The position numbers were made by a program, and so were the translations under genes. From positions 1,996,837 to 2,060,836 of the forward strand of contig JACAXG010000032.1 in NCBI GenBank assembly GCA_018881555.1: a stretch of DNA of 64,000 nucleotides. Direction: 5' to 3'. This DNA is from Amblyornis subalaris (Eukaryota > Chordata > Aves > Passeriformes > Ptilonorhynchidae). This document shows, one piece after another, positions 1-12,439 of this stretch; within the stretch, counting starts at the first letter, position 1; every line of letters begins with the position of its first letter. The notes under the pieces are model-generated. The model was not told the origin of the DNA. It searched no databases and saw only the letters and a program-made list of their open reading frames with translations.

Positions 1-2992
1 CGCCCTCAACACTGATTGCATTATTATAAAAATGCTTCAGGCCCTGGGGCTTCTCCACATGTGTACTGAAAGTAGAAGTATTGGTCTTGTTTGTCACTGA
101 CCAAGGACCCAGGAAAGTACGAGGAGAAAAAAAATCAGCAAGGAGAAGGCGCAGAAGTGCCCCTCGTTTGAAGTTGAATCTCCCTGTGCAGCTTACTGGC
201 AGCACAGCCATCCTTGCCATTGTCCACAGCTCCTTGAAGGCCCATCAGTCTGAGAACAGGGTGTCCTACTTTCACTGACCTTTCTCGTGTATTGTGTGAC
301 CTGCACATACTGCCTGTGTCTGGGTTGCTTCAAAGAGCTGTTGGACTGCAGCTCTCCTTCTGGTGCCGCAGAGCACCAAGTTCATTATAAGCCTGAGCAG
401 CAAATCCTGGTTCCAGGAGTTAGTTACACAAATGCCTTTCTTATTGGCAAAAGTGACACACATTCATAATTGAAAAGCAAAAACAGTTTGAATATTGTCC
501 TGTATCTCTGCTACTGCAATATGATTCATAAATAATAATAATAGGGACTGGGCTGGAGGATGAAAGGTGAGCAGGAGTCTTTTGGAAATAGCTCTAATAA
601 GAAGGATAAAAATGAAATGTTGTGGTGTTGTATGATGTTATAATTGGCTGGTGCAATTACATTTTGTTTACCTTATGGTAATGGAATGTATTTTCCCAGG
701 TACACTTTCAGAATCATAAGTGTTAAATGTACTGCAGAAGAGACCCTGACTGCACTGATGTATTTCCCTTGGACCTCTGTGGGCTCGGGAAGAATAGGAT
801 TACATGCAAACGACTCTTAACAGGTTATGTGGCATTGATTTGCAAAAGGGGCTGCTCTTTGATTTTCTGAGTATAATTACAGAATCTCACTGTTTTCTTT
901 CTCTGTTATTGATGGCTGAAGGGCTTTCATAGCTGTGAATTTCATCTCAGGAGAACTGTGATCTCTACCTTTCTAAATTGTGGTGACATGTTGCCATTGT
1001 CATTTGTACTAACGGCTTATAGAGGGGGCAAGGAATCACTGCATGAATAAGAAAAGAAATGCATCTTCATTTTATTAATGAAAGCAGAAAAGGAGCTCTT
1101 CTGGCACCAGATTTACAGCTCTGAAGACTGAGGAACTTCAGGGCTGTTTAACTCCAGTGGTGGGAATTAAAGCTACCTTATACTGTCCTAACAAACACGT
1201 TCCCTATAGGAAGGGTCATGTTAGTCTGTTGGTCATTAGCACCTGCTGTTACTAGTACAGTGTGGACAATTATCTCTAGAACTTGGAGCTGTATTTGATC
1301 TGGAAAGCCTGAATCCAAATGTGGAGGAAGTTGAGAACTGAGGTGTGAACGTGAATTTTTATTACATACTCTCTGCAGTTTGAAAAGAATGTGGGTTTTT
1401 GTGGATGAGACAGAACAAATTTTTGGTTTGGTATTTTCAAAAATTTTTAAATAAGTGCTCTGCTTTCTCACCAGCAGCATCTGAGCACCAATAACTCAAA
1501 TACTCCTGTTTTCCTTGCACTCCTTCAGCCCAAAGACCTACCAGACTTTGGGGAGGCTGAGTGACTTGACACCTGAACTCCTTTCCCCACCAGGCACTGA
1601 CAGGAGCTGACAAAGAATAGGTGACATGAGCACTCCAGGTTCTTGTTGCAACATCCTTCTGCAAGGCGAGAGGAAAGGCTCTTTGACTGATAAAAGCTGC
1701 ATCTCCTTTGGTGGGTGAGCACAGTAAATGTGGTAAGATAAATAAAAATAAATCAATGTACATCAAGTCAGCACCTTGCCTCTGCTGGCCAGGCCCTCCT
1801 GCAGAGCTGCAGTAGCCCTTCTCCTGCTGGTTTGTCTTGTTTGCACACAGGTCACCTCATACTGTGATGTGGTACAAAGTCATCTGCGTGCCTGGGGTTG
1901 CAGTCGGCAAATCCAGCCTGGAGCTGGCTGAAGGCCAGTGAGACTGGGCTGAAGTCAGGCCTCTGCTTGGTTACAATTCAGGAAATACTCATGCTGATTC
2001 TGGGCTGACAAAAATTACACGATCCCCTTTGCACTTCTTCCCTTCTGATCCTTTGTGAGCTGAGCAAGTGGTTCGCAGACAGGCTTCAGAGTGAGAAAAA
2101 AACAGCAATATGTTTTCAAGAGCTCTTAAAGAGTTTTATTTTTTACATTCCTTGCAAGCTACTGCTGTGCTTATTTGCCTATCAATTCATTTTCTCTTTG
2201 CTGGTACATTTACTCTATATTTAGCACATTTTAAGAGGACAACTAGATTGTACAGACAGAAAATCACACAGTAGGGTCTTATTTACTATACTGTAATAAC
2301 TGTGTTCGTAGATCCAACCTCTCTCTGCAAAACTCATATACCTGTCTTTTCTTTCTCCCCTTTGATTCCTGTCCTTGCCTCTCTCTTCACTGATAGCAGG
2401 CAGTAGGAGCTGCACTCAGTACCTCTGAGTATTATGGTCCATTTACTTAAATGTCGATGCTGATATTAAACTTAAGGCATCCAAGTTTGACTCTTTTGTC
2501 TTACTTACATTTTTGTGGTGGTCTGTTGTTTATGCATTTACAGTGAAAGACATTTCTGGGATATTAAGATTTATGCCAGGCAGGAAAGCTGAGAGTGGAT
2601 GTTTATCCGAAATGCAGTTTCCTCGGTCATCCGGGTTTTGAAGGGGTCTTTAAATGTTAAAATGCACTTAGACTAGCAGGTGATGATGTATTGAAAGCCT
2701 TTTCTGGAAAAATATTTAGTAGGATATTTTTAAGGACATATGCTTAATTTTAACTTTTATAATTTATAATACTGCAGTTTTATAATAATGGTAACAATCT
2801 ACATTGTATAATTAAAAATTAAATGCTACAATATAACAATATGCAATTTATTCAAATATTTATTAGATGTCTTTTAAAAAAAAGCATTACACAGACCACT
2901 TGACATAAGGTAAAATTAAAAATTATGAAAATCAAACATATTTCTTGTACTTAAACTTCTTGTATCTAGAGTAAACGGTGAGGCAGAGGCAA
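1..2992. other. Non-repetitive AT-rich DNA, no gene recognised
   Basis: I see no known repeat, recognisable exon or RNA gene here. Short frames occur on both strands; the longest, about 109 codons on the minus strand at 1437-1766, overlaps two others in different frames, which is typical of chance frames. A short AAT run sits near 525-542. The stretch 2700-2960 is very AT-rich. Confidence 0.5.
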
Positions 2993-3443
2993 CTCATAGA
3001 ATGGTTTGAGTTGGAAGGGACTTTAAAGTTCATCCAGTTCCAACCCCCTGTCATGGGCAGGGGCACCTTCCACTAGACCAGGTTGCTCAGAGCCCCATCC
3101 AGCCTGGCCTTGAACACTTCCAGGAATGGGACATCCACACCTTCTATGGGCAACCTTTGCCAGTGTCTCACCATCCTCACAGCAAAGAATTCCCTCCTAA
3201 TATCCAATATAAACATACTCTCATTCAGTATAAAGCAATTCCCCTTTGTCCTGTCAGTACAGGCCCTTGTAAAAACTCCCTCTCTCAGTTCCTTTATAGC
3301 CCCTTTAGGTACTAAAAGGTGCTATAAGGTCTCTTGGAGCCTTCTGTTCTCCAGGCTGATCAACCCCAACTCTCAGCCTTTCCCCACAGGAGAGGTGCTC
3401 CAGCCCTCTGATCACTTCAGTGGCCTCCTTGTTCAACTCCAGA
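2993..3443 (-). mobile_element. CR1 LINE 3' fragment
   Basis: Reading the minus strand, this is the classical avian CR1 tail. It runs from the end of the coding region through segments like 'GGCACTGGAACAGGTTGCCC' and 'CTGGATGGGGCTCTGAGCAA', and ends in the CCATTCTATGA-type terminus at about 2993. It is 5'-truncated, as most CR1 copies are. Divergence from the remembered consensus is modest, so this is one of the younger CR1 pieces in the window. The 127-codon plus-strand frame across it (3083-3466) is the antisense of this repeat, not a gene. Confidence 0.92.
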
Positions 3444-6400
3444 TGGGCAAGACTGAAAGAAACTGAAACCAGGATTTCCTAATAAAGTGCTGTCACTGGT
3501 CTTGAATGAGAAATCCTGCCCTACTTTGTGAACCATACTGGTAGGCTGTGGAACTGTAGACCCACAACTGCTCTAAAAACTATCTATATTTTCTCTTGTA
3601 TATTCAGTAAAAAGCTTGAACATGAAGTGGTACAGCTATTAAAGTAAGTGTTCAATATTGCCTTTTTTCTCAAGATTTTTGCAAAGATATTCCTATGTGT
3701 GGAAGATCAAACAGCCATGGCTCTGCTTCCTGCTTACGTACCTTCATCTTGGTTATCCCATTGATTAAAAAAATGGTGAAAACAGAATATACCAGCACCA
3801 TGGTGTTGGGAGAAGCTGGTGAAGGATATGGGAACTGCTCTGTAGCACCCTTTGAGAAAGCCAAAGCACGTGTGCTTCTGCAATGGAATGCTCAATGTGT
3901 GCTGCTTTGGGGTTACTGGGAGGTGTGAGATGCAGCTATTCCTGAGGCTCAAGAGGGATAAGGTACCTAAACCCAATAAACTATTTGAAAATACCAGTCT
4001 AAAAAATTGCATGCTGTTTCACTATTAGCACTAGTGTAGAGAGGTATTTTTCTTAGGTTTTTCCTGGAATAGGAATGGTTGTTAAGAAGCTACTGATTTT
4101 TGCATGCTGCAGGGTGGGAAAAACATACTCTTTAATAATATTCTGTGTATGTAAATGTGCTCAATGCCATGTGAAAGTTATGATCATTTTATTAATCAAG
4201 CAATAAATACACAAAAAAGGGGTGGGGAACTGAGGTTGTAGTTTTGTCTTACCAACTTCTAAGATAGTATGTTTCATAGGGATGTGTGTAAAAAATAGCC
4301 ATAACTCTCAATCTCTTTCCGGTCCATCACCTGCTATTTTCCTGTGGTAGCCTCACCACACTTAGGGAGATAGATGGATATATCAGAAAATTATCTACAC
4401 ATAATTTGTCATATTTGGGCACCAGTGAAAACAGACTCTTTGCTTTGGAAGAGCCTGGGGTTAGCATGGTAAGGAAAAGAAATAACTCCTTACCCTGAGG
4501 GCTTAGTTCTTCCCATGCAGCACAGAGGGCAGCTGAAGGCTGTGTGGGGAAACTAAACTGCTGAAGCATTTTGTGCTTAACGTGGCATGAGAATACGGAT
4601 GAGATGAGTTGCTCTTCCCCACTGCCAACCCTTGAACTTAAGATTGAAAGAAATCCTGATGGGATTATTGCAAAAAGTCCCCCTGAAGAAAGTGGAGAGG
4701 TTACAGAAACAAAATCCATTATCTGTCATCCCATCGTTAACAGAGGGGAAGAACTGGCAGAATTGTTGGCCTAAACTTGGGACGTCAAAAAATAGGTAAG
4801 AAAAATAGACTGGGGAAATATTCCCAGGGAAGGGGAAGCGATTGGATGGTACGGCTAGCCCTCTTCATCTCTCATTTTTAGGAGTCTATTATGTTATTTT
4901 GTAGAGTGAAGAGTGGTTGAAATGATTAATGGACCACAGGGCTTGACGTGCAAGCAGGTGGCCAAACGAGTGAATGTGTGCAGCAAGCTCAGTCAAACAG
5001 AGGGATTCCTGAGTGCTGCTGGCTGGGCAGGCAGGGGTGCTGCACCCTGCAATTTAAGGAGGTGTAATTAGCTGAAACAAAACAACAATTAGCCAAGAAA
5101 ATCTTTCAAAACAGCATTTTATTGTGCCTACCTGTGATCTCTGCCAGGAGTGACAGCTCGCTCTGTGCCACTCAGCTGCAGTGCTGGCATCCATGGCTCC
5201 TTCGCTCTCTCCTAATCCATACCATCCCTCACCAAGATTCAGGGGTGCTCTGCTCCCCACTCTGGGTCAGCACCCCCCTTTACCACAGAGCCCTCATGAG
5301 CTGTCTCCCAATAACCCCCAGTAAAACTGGAAGGTGTGTTACATCCCACACTGTGCTTGTATGAAAAGGGACCACAGGTCAAAGGGGGAAAACATCCCAG
5401 ATGAAAAGAATAAGCTGGATTAGATGGAGAAGGTCCATAATACCAATTTCTCTGCAGGTATGAGGGCTCTGCTGATACCACCCCTGGAGGAACCAGCTTG
5501 GGTAGAAGGACTCCTCCCTCATGGCCATCCCCTTCTACCTGCCATGCCAGAGCAGCCGCCAGTTCAGCTGCAGACTTGGAGCAGAAATCGAGAGCAGCAG
5601 ATGTTGCAGCCTGCTGAAGGCTCACTGGTGGCTGAGCGTTTGAACTCCTGGAGAAGAGCTCTTGTGGAGAAGGCCACTGGCTGACTGCAGGCTTGCAGCA
5701 CATCATACCTTTGGATGATTTCAGCATTTTACTGTGAAACCTCCTCATGGAGGAAAATGTGTCAGGATCTCCTCAGCACTCTGTACAACCACTTAATGGA
5801 ATTTGGTCCTGCCTCTCCACTGCCTTGCTGGAGTCTTGCTGGAGTGTTTCAGTGTTGTTGGTAGCGTCTTTGTCATGTGCTGTTTTGGAAAAGTGGTGGG
5901 ACTTTTTATATACATAGTTAGGTTTGAGTCTGTTTGATCCCTAAGGAAAGGAGAGAGGAAATTATATTATGGGAGCATCTTCTGTCGAGAGGCGGGGGGG
6001 GGAGTATATTTTTTTTTAAAAAGGAAAGGACATTATGTGGCTTTTTCATTCAAGTTTTCATCCTGACACAATTGTGTCCTATAAGCCCTTAGATATGAAA
6101 TAAAACATTCACACTTTACTCTTGCTTTAGGCCCACATTCTATCCAAATAAATTTTACAGAATGTGAAAACACAAAAACTGCTCCACTGTGTCAGACCAG
6201 TGGCTCAGCTGCTCCAGCACTGGCCTTTAACACTGCCCCATTATAGCTTATGGAAAGGTTTCTTAGCCACACAGTGGGCTTCCACAATGGCATAATGCTG
6301 TTTTCCATTTTATCCTCTGCCTTATGCTGCTAATTTTTAATAGTCTGTTTGTCATTCTGGACACTACTGAACATTGAGGTGAAGTTTGCAGAAAACGATC

Positions 6401-9236
6401 TAGTGTGAGTCACTGCTGGTGATGTAGAGTTGTTCCTCACTGTGTTCATCGCTTGGCACTTGTTAACTCTTCATTTTGTCTGTGCTCCCCGTGGCTGGCT
6501 TTGGTTGATTGCAGGTTCTGTAAGATGGGCACCAAGCGGGGTGCTGGACCCGCCTGTGATGCTGCATGATGGCAACTAAATTATTTGGTTTTTTCTTTTT
6601 CTTTGTTTGCTGATGAGAGTAATTAACTTCATAGAAAACATGATAAAATAATATATTAACATCATTACAAATCTGTTATATTCTTCTTTCTAAAAGCTGT
6701 GATGTTCATCTCAGAGGTAAATGAATATGGTGTTTTATTCCTCATAGCCAAAGATGTGATGGAGACTGCGACTGTTGTGTAATATTAATATAAATAGGGT
6801 CAGCTGTACATAGTTTGTCTGATGCTCCTGTTTTACTTCTCCATCTTTTCTATTTTACTTCCTTAGACCTTGCAGTTACTCAGTGATTTTTTTTATTAAA
6901 TTATTTATTGTAGCCAGATGATTGATGTTGTTTCACTTTGGTTCTTTGCAGCTTCCCGATTCTTTAGTTGTCAAAATGACAAGCACTCAGTGATTAATTA
7001 AAACCTTGATTTTGCTCTGTTATTGTTCATCTTCAGTCAAATATAAACTCTTATGTATTCCAGAAAATAATAAATATTCCCCAAATGCAGGTTTCTAAAA
7101 TTTAGATCAAGGAATACCTCCATTTATTTTTCATTATTAATTTTTTATTATATTTAATTTTTTATATGTGCACACACACATATATATAAAAAAATATTTT
7201 CTTGTGAAAGATGTTAAATTGAAAACTCTATGCAAGAAACCTACCAGCATGGCTTGATGTTGGATGGTAACCACTGTAAACTCCCTCACAGAGCTCTCTT
7301 TTTCCTAAGGAAGACGAGACAAATTAAGAGTGGCTCTTTGTCAGGACTGATAATCCCCCTCTCTCTAACTGGCATTAATTGTAGTGCTTTTTCTTGGTGT
7401 TGTGGGCATATAGCATGGATTCCTCTCAGCTACGTTCAAGTGTTTGGTGTTGAAAGATACATCTGAATTATTTACATTAAGATCTCTTTATAGCTGATAG
7501 AGAGAAATAAGCACTCTCAAAGGTACAATTCGTCTCAGATGGAAAGAGACATCCAGCATGGAGTGCTGAAATGCATCATATTCCCGGGTAAGAATGGGAT
7601 GAGCTCAGACATTTGGTCAGATAATTCCCACTCAGAGAAGCTGGGACTTGGAGTGAGATGACTGATCTATTTTGTGTAGCTGGACACAGAGAGAGCAACA
7701 ACTCCCAGTCCCTGTGCTGGGCTTGGGAAAGACTTCTCCTTTCCTAAACTTTTCTATGCGAAATCTTAGTGGCAGTGACAGCAGCTGTGAGTGGCAGAAC
7801 GGGTTCCTTTGAATGAAGTCACACCATCCAATGTGCAGAAATGCACCAGCCTGAGCTGGGACAGCCTTTGCAGTGTTGGGGTGGGACTCTGCACAGAGCT
7901 TTCTGTGGGTGTTGGAGCGAAGATATTGTGACGGCAAAGCGACCACAGGCACTGCGTGTTCTCTGCTGTTGGGCTGCCTGACCAGCATGCCAATCAGCCT
8001 TTACCCCTGGAACAGCCACTCCTAATCCCTCCCGGGAAGAGCTGATGGGTTGGCTGGAAATGTTTTAAGGTATGTTTGGCTTTCTGGAATTGCTTTCACA
8101 GACCAATTTCTTTTTCATGGGGTCTCATGTGAGAATAAACTCATTAGCTTTCTGATATGATTCCCCGAATGGCTGACTCATGAATTCTTCTAAAGTTTCA
8201 AATTTTCATGTACATAGCACATCAGATTTTGCTGGTAAACTGAATTTAGCTTTCTTTTCAGTCTTTGTTTAGGATTTTTATCTAATTTATTCTGGTGCTT
8301 CTCATTTCTTGCTTCCTCTGCTTAATGTTCCCAAAGATGTGATTGACTGCACCTGAAGTTACAGCTTCTTGGCCTGTTAGAAAAAGAAATGAATTGGCTC
8401 AAGTAAATTACTAAGCTAAAATTCATATGATAATACTTTTGCTGATTGGTTATAGTCTTCCATTATGGAAAACTCAATAAAATCTTAATTAGAAAAAAAA
8501 AAAACAGATAAGGAAAAAGCAAGTATAACCATTTTTTAAAATGTCCTGAAGTTCCCTATTCTTTATCAGTTCCTTTGATGGCATTGAATAGATACTTACT
8601 CTCCTTTGGAACTCTACAAATGTCATTGCTGAACTACTGATTCTGCTGAAAGGATGAGGATCAGCTGAGGAAAATCCAAGGTATGAAAGAGTGTGTCCAC
8701 TGCCAAAGTGAATATCTGTGCATATTCCATAAAAGATTTTTGCATATGTGGTTTTTAAATTTTTACCAGCCACTCTCATGTCTTCCTGATGTATTGTTAT
8801 ATGTGGCTTGACCTTTTCATGTAGTTTCAGTTGCAGAGTGTAAAGGAACCTCCCCACCATTCTGCATCATGAATGTGCACAACAGAAAGGGATGAAGAGA
8901 TTTCTAGCTGTTATAAAATCTATTTGACTGTATTGAACCCAACAAAAATGAGAGGCAGCAAGAAAGCAAATTCGACAAGTTCCTCCCACCCCCTTTTTTT
9001 CCCCAGAAGAATTAATTGCATGTTTCCTATGAAGCAAAGCACAATAGGGATTTATGGTACATTTCTTGTAGTTTTGTTACACTGCCACAAGAAATATAGA
9101 ATCTTGTGCAGGTATGTGTATGTGGGGTTAAACATTTCTTCATAGAAATCTGAACAAATGCCTAGGGCTCAGATGAAGAGGTGGTTTAGACATCGTGACA
9201 CTCAGAGTGGCAAAGTCCCCTTAGGCTATACTAGGG
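3444..9236. other. Mostly unique DNA with a GC-richer block at 5.1-5.8 kb
   Basis: No repeat family or known exon is recognised. A GC-richer block at about 5100-5760 has overlapping frames on both strands: 169 codons minus at 5239-5748 and 86 codons plus at 5424-5684. I could not assign either. A poly-G run followed by poly-T lies at 5993-6020. AT-rich DNA with a short CA/TA tract is at 7140-7200. A splice-acceptor-like pyrimidine stretch ends at 6951, but the open frame after it stops after 13 codons. Confidence 0.45.
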
Positions 9237-9242
9237 ACCAGG
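9237..9242. repeat. Left target-site duplication of LTR element
   Basis: ACCAGG at 9237-9242 is repeated exactly at 10301-10306, flanking the element whose ends read TGTT...GGAC(A). Because the A could belong to either the LTR or the duplication, the true duplication is 5 bp (CCAGG, ERVL-like) or 6 bp (ACCAGG, ERVK-like). Confidence 0.7.
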
Positions 9243-9296
9243 TGTTATGGGTTAGGAAAAAAAAAAAAAGGTAATTAAAAAAATTGTTTCCTTTCT

Positions 9297-9320
9297 CCCC
9301 CCCCCCCCCCCCCCCCCCCC
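9297..9320. repeat. Poly-C run of 24 bases
   Basis: Uninterrupted C from 9297 to 9320, followed by G, CCCCC and GGG. Such runs are prone to length errors and dropout, and this one lies 420 bases before the gap in the same LTR. The true length is uncertain. Confidence 0.9.
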
Positions 9321-9742
9321 GCCCCCGGGTACCAGGGAGGCTGTGTAGTTGGGGAGGGGCTGGCCGGGAATTGATGGGCGATACTTAACAAAAGGGAGTT
9401 ATCTGTTCAGCTGCATTCCACGGTAATGATGCAGAATGGACGGTACTTAAGGACAAAAGGGACCACTTGCCCAGCCCAGAAGCCAGGACAATTCCCTCGA
9501 TTAAAGAAAACAGAGACTTGGAAATACTGAAGGGGGATGTTTCCTTAGAGGCTGAAACATCTCGGGAGGACTACCAGAGACTTAGGGGAGAGGTGGGTGG
9601 AGACCGGGGCTTGCCTCACTCGCCACTCTGCGTTCGGTGAGGGCGGTCGTGTCTGCAGCGAGTGCCGGGTTTGCTCCGGGAACACTGCTACACTGCGACG
9701 CCTCCACCGGCTGACTCCAGAGCACGGATACACTGTGACATC

Positions 9743-10107
9743 NNNNNNNNNNNNNNNNNNNNNNNNNNNNNNNNNNNNNNNNNNNNNNNNNNNNNNNNNN
9801 NNNNNNNNNNNNNNNNNNNNNNNNNNNNNNNNNNNNNNNNNNNNNNNNNNNNNNNNNNNNNNNNNNNNNNNNNNNNNNNNNNNNNNNNNNNNNNNNNNNN
9901 NNNNNNNNNNNNNNNNNNNNNNNNNNNNNNNNNNNNNNNNNNNNNNNNNNNNNNNNNNNNNNNNNNNNNNNNNNNNNNNNNNNNNNNNNNNNNNNNNNNN
10001 NNNNNNNNNNNNNNNNNNNNNNNNNNNNNNNNNNNNNNNNNNNNNNNNNNNNNNNNNNNNNNNNNNNNNNNNNNNNNNNNNNNNNNNNNNNNNNNNNNNN
10101 NNNNNNN
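9743..10107. other. Assembly gap (365 N)
   Basis: A run of N lies within the LTR element. Reading frames reported across it are artefacts. The real missing length is unknown; it follows a GC-rich segment and is followed by a (TA) run, both hard to sequence. Confidence 1.
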
Positions 10108-10300
10108 TTGTTTTATATATATATATATGTATATAATTTATATAACCCTAGTAAAGAACTGTTATTCTTTTTACCACATCTTTGCCTGAGAGCCCCGTAA
10201 TTTCAAAGGTACAGTAATTTGGAGGAGGGAGGGGGTCATTCCTGTGCTCAAGGGAGGTTTCCCACCTTCCTTGACAGACACCTGTCCTTCAAACCAGGAC

Positions 10301-10306
10301 ACCAGG
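10301..10306. repeat. Right target-site duplication of LTR element
   Basis: ACCAGG, identical to 9237-9242. See the left copy for the 5- versus 6-bp ambiguity. Confidence 0.7.
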
Positions 10307-10669
10307 TTAGAGGACATCCTCTGTCCATGATGCCAGACTATTTCGCTTAGACAAACACAGTTTAACATTCAAGTTACTTTCCAGTCCATATGACAAGATT
10401 CACACTTTCAAACAATGTACTGGGACCATCTTCGGGCTGTGAGAACTCCTGGGAGGTGGCCAAGCATTGTCAGGAGGATAATGATTTGGCAAAGGCCATA
10501 TCAGGGACAGCACTGACACTTGACATGTCTAGATGGTCACATGACAGTGCTTGAACCTGTTCCCTCTGTTTGCTTCCCTTTCTTGCTTTTATTTTTATCT
10601 CTTCTTTCCCCCTGTAAGGCAGACACCGCATCATATGGAATAAATGGGAAAAAGCTAGAAAACCAAGGT
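10307..10669. other. Unique DNA between LTR and CR1 fragment
   Basis: No repeat or exon is recognised. A minus-strand frame of 86 codons (10470-10730) runs into the CR1 fragment and is not supported as a gene. Confidence 0.4.
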
Positions 10670-10868
10670 AGGGATGGCCTAAGGTGACTAATGAAATCCA
10701 GCAAAGGGACTGGTATCCCCCAAGGGTCACTGCTATGTCCTGTATTGTTTAACTAATTCCTCAGTGACTTGGATGAAGGGATAGAGTGCCTCTGCAGTAA
10801 GTTTGCTGATGATACAAGAGTGGGGAGGAGTGGCTGATCCCCTGAATGTTGTGCTGCCATTCAGAAGG
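10670..10868 (+). mobile_element. CR1 reverse-transcriptase fragment with FADD motif
   Basis: In the frame beginning at 10703 the translation reads KGTGIPQGSLLCPVLFN, the CR1 reverse-transcriptase motif that normally reads about GVPQGSVLGPVLFN. One in-frame stop follows, then LSDLDEGIECLCSKFADDTR. The FADD catalytic aspartates at 10802-10813 are intact. The fragment ends near 10868, shortly after the motif, in sequence resembling the CAAIQRDL segment of CR1. It is truncated on both sides and inactive. It shows that a reverse-transcriptase core, not only a 3' tail, was retained here. Confidence 0.88.
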
Positions 10869-11976
10869 ATTTTTGAACTCTGCTTTAGTTGTGCAAAACA
10901 TCTGCCCAGACACAGAACTTAAGCTTACAAAGAAATGTTTTTTTGTAAATACTCTAAACAACTGAATAAATTATGAAATAAGAAAGTGTTTTCATGGTTT
11001 TCTGAATGTAGGAGTTCTGAGTTCTATAATTAATATACTTTGATTTAAAATATTACAATAGAAGTACTTGTTTGATGATGAGTCCATGTACATTAAGCCC
11101 TTAAACTTCTATGCCCACTTGGATTTTTTACTTTTTTTTTTCCCCAGATGTGTCTCAGGCCATTCTTCACAAAATCTACAGTTTACTTTGCTGCATTCCA
11201 CAGGACTTCATTCATAGTTATAGAATTTTAATTTGACTTTAGGCTGGCCAGGAAAGTGATGTTAGTGAGTCCTTTGGCTCAATGAGTAGTGATGTAAAGG
11301 ATTTAAACACACTCCATTTGCTGTCTTTATGAAAATTTGAAGCTGAATGTAGCTAAAGAACTTTTGTGCCTTTCCACCTGCTGCCATGCCTTTTGGCAGC
11401 AAATGAGATTGCCTTGTCTTTTAAAACATTTGTGCTTTACCTTTATTAAAGATAATAGGAGTTTTCGAATTTTCGCCATATGCCAATGGAGTATATCTGT
11501 AAAACTTGAATGCAAAGAACATATAATTCTGCCATGTAGGTGGAATCAGAATATTGCCATTGTATTTTCAAAAAGAGGTTACAAAATATTTAGATCAAAA
11601 TAGTTAAGTACTATCAGATTTAGCATGATGTTTGAAGGTATTGTTCATCTCTTCCACAATCAATGAGGCTGAGACCTTCAAAACAATTGTTACATTCTAA
11701 AAATAACCACTCTTATGCACAAACAAAAATTGCATGAAAAGTGCTAAGTCTACTAGTCCCAATGTTTGGGACATTTGATGTTTTAAAATATATTTTAGCT
11801 TTAAAATTGATCATTTTATATGTAATTCTTGGATATTTTCAAAGATTTTAAATCATTGCTACATGGAAACGGAACAAACTTTTTCTCCAAAGTGTCTGAG
11901 TGACAAGCCTTTAGCACTGCCTAATTTTTCCACATGAGCTAAAATGTTAGCTAAGCTTGTTTGTTATTTCACATTC
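10869..11976. other. AT-rich unique DNA
   Basis: No known repeat or exon is seen. A pyrimidine run and AG at 11138-11147 are followed by 27 open codons, which is expected by chance. Short frames on both strands near 11330-11600 overlap each other. Confidence 0.4.
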
Positions 11977-12140
11977 TATGGTGGCTACCCCATCCCTGGA
12001 AGTGTTCAAGATCTGGTTGGATGGGCCTTTGAGCAACCTGGTCTAGTAGAAGGTGTCCCTGTCCATGGCAGGGAATTGGGACTAGATGAACTTTAAGGTC
12101 CCTTCCAAACCAAACCATTCTGTGTTTCTGTGATTCTGAG
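11977..12140 (+). mobile_element. CR1 LINE 3' end
   Basis: This carries the standard CR1 tail: a 'CCATCCCTGGAAGTGTTCAA' segment, then 'GAGCAACCTGGTCTAGTAGA', then AACTTTAAGGTCCCTTCCAA, ending in TTCTGTGATTCTGAG. Only the last ~160 bp are present. It lies about 300 bp before the older CR1 at 12440 and differs in subfamily, so it is a separate insertion. Confidence 0.92.
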
Positions 12141-12439
12141 TGGAAGGAAAAATGCAGGGAAAATATGATTCTGCTTCTTGAAATATCTTCTGTGACTGGA
12201 AGATTATTGTTGGAGTCTGGTTTGGGTTAGTCTTAGTACCTTGGAAATTGAAAGAGCTGAGGCAGATTTTCTGTGGGCTGATTTCAGAAGCTTTGTGGGG
12301 AGCTTAGTTTGGCCATCCTTTCTCTCTCCAGGAGAGGGCTGCAAGGACTGAATCATGACTTTTCTGTGCTGCATGTTATGAAGGCAAAGGTGTTCAAACT
12401 GTTATCACAATTAACATCAGTGACAAAGAGGAAGAAGAA
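12141..12439. other. Unique DNA between two CR1 copies
   Basis: Nothing recognisable. It probably includes the 5' edge of the older CR1, whose start at about 12440 is approximate. Confidence 0.35.

Larger units (their letters stand above)
9243..10301 (+). mobile_element. Endogenous retrovirus LTR containing an assembly gap
   Basis: The element starts TGTTATGGG and ends ...CAGGACA, the TG...CA signature of an LTR, and is bracketed by a matching 5-6 bp duplication. The right part, with AGTAAAGAACTG followed by a segment about 'TTTGCCTGAGAGCCCC', resembles the 3' part of an LTR seen repeatedly in songbird genomes. The left part holds an A-run, a 24-base C-run and a GC-rich block. No retroviral protein is visible. 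Gap size is nominal, so this could be a solo LTR of about 1 kb, or two LTR halves with internal sequence lost in the gap. Orientation is by similarity of the right part to the remembered LTR end. Transcriptional relevance is unknown. Confidence 0.75.

Noticed and set aside
9597..10189. Frames of 175-179 codons
   Set aside because: They run through the N gap; most residues are undefined.
11148..11230. 27 open codons after a strong pyrimidine tract and AG
   Set aside because: Open by chance in about one in four cases; no donor or polyadenylation signal seen nearby.
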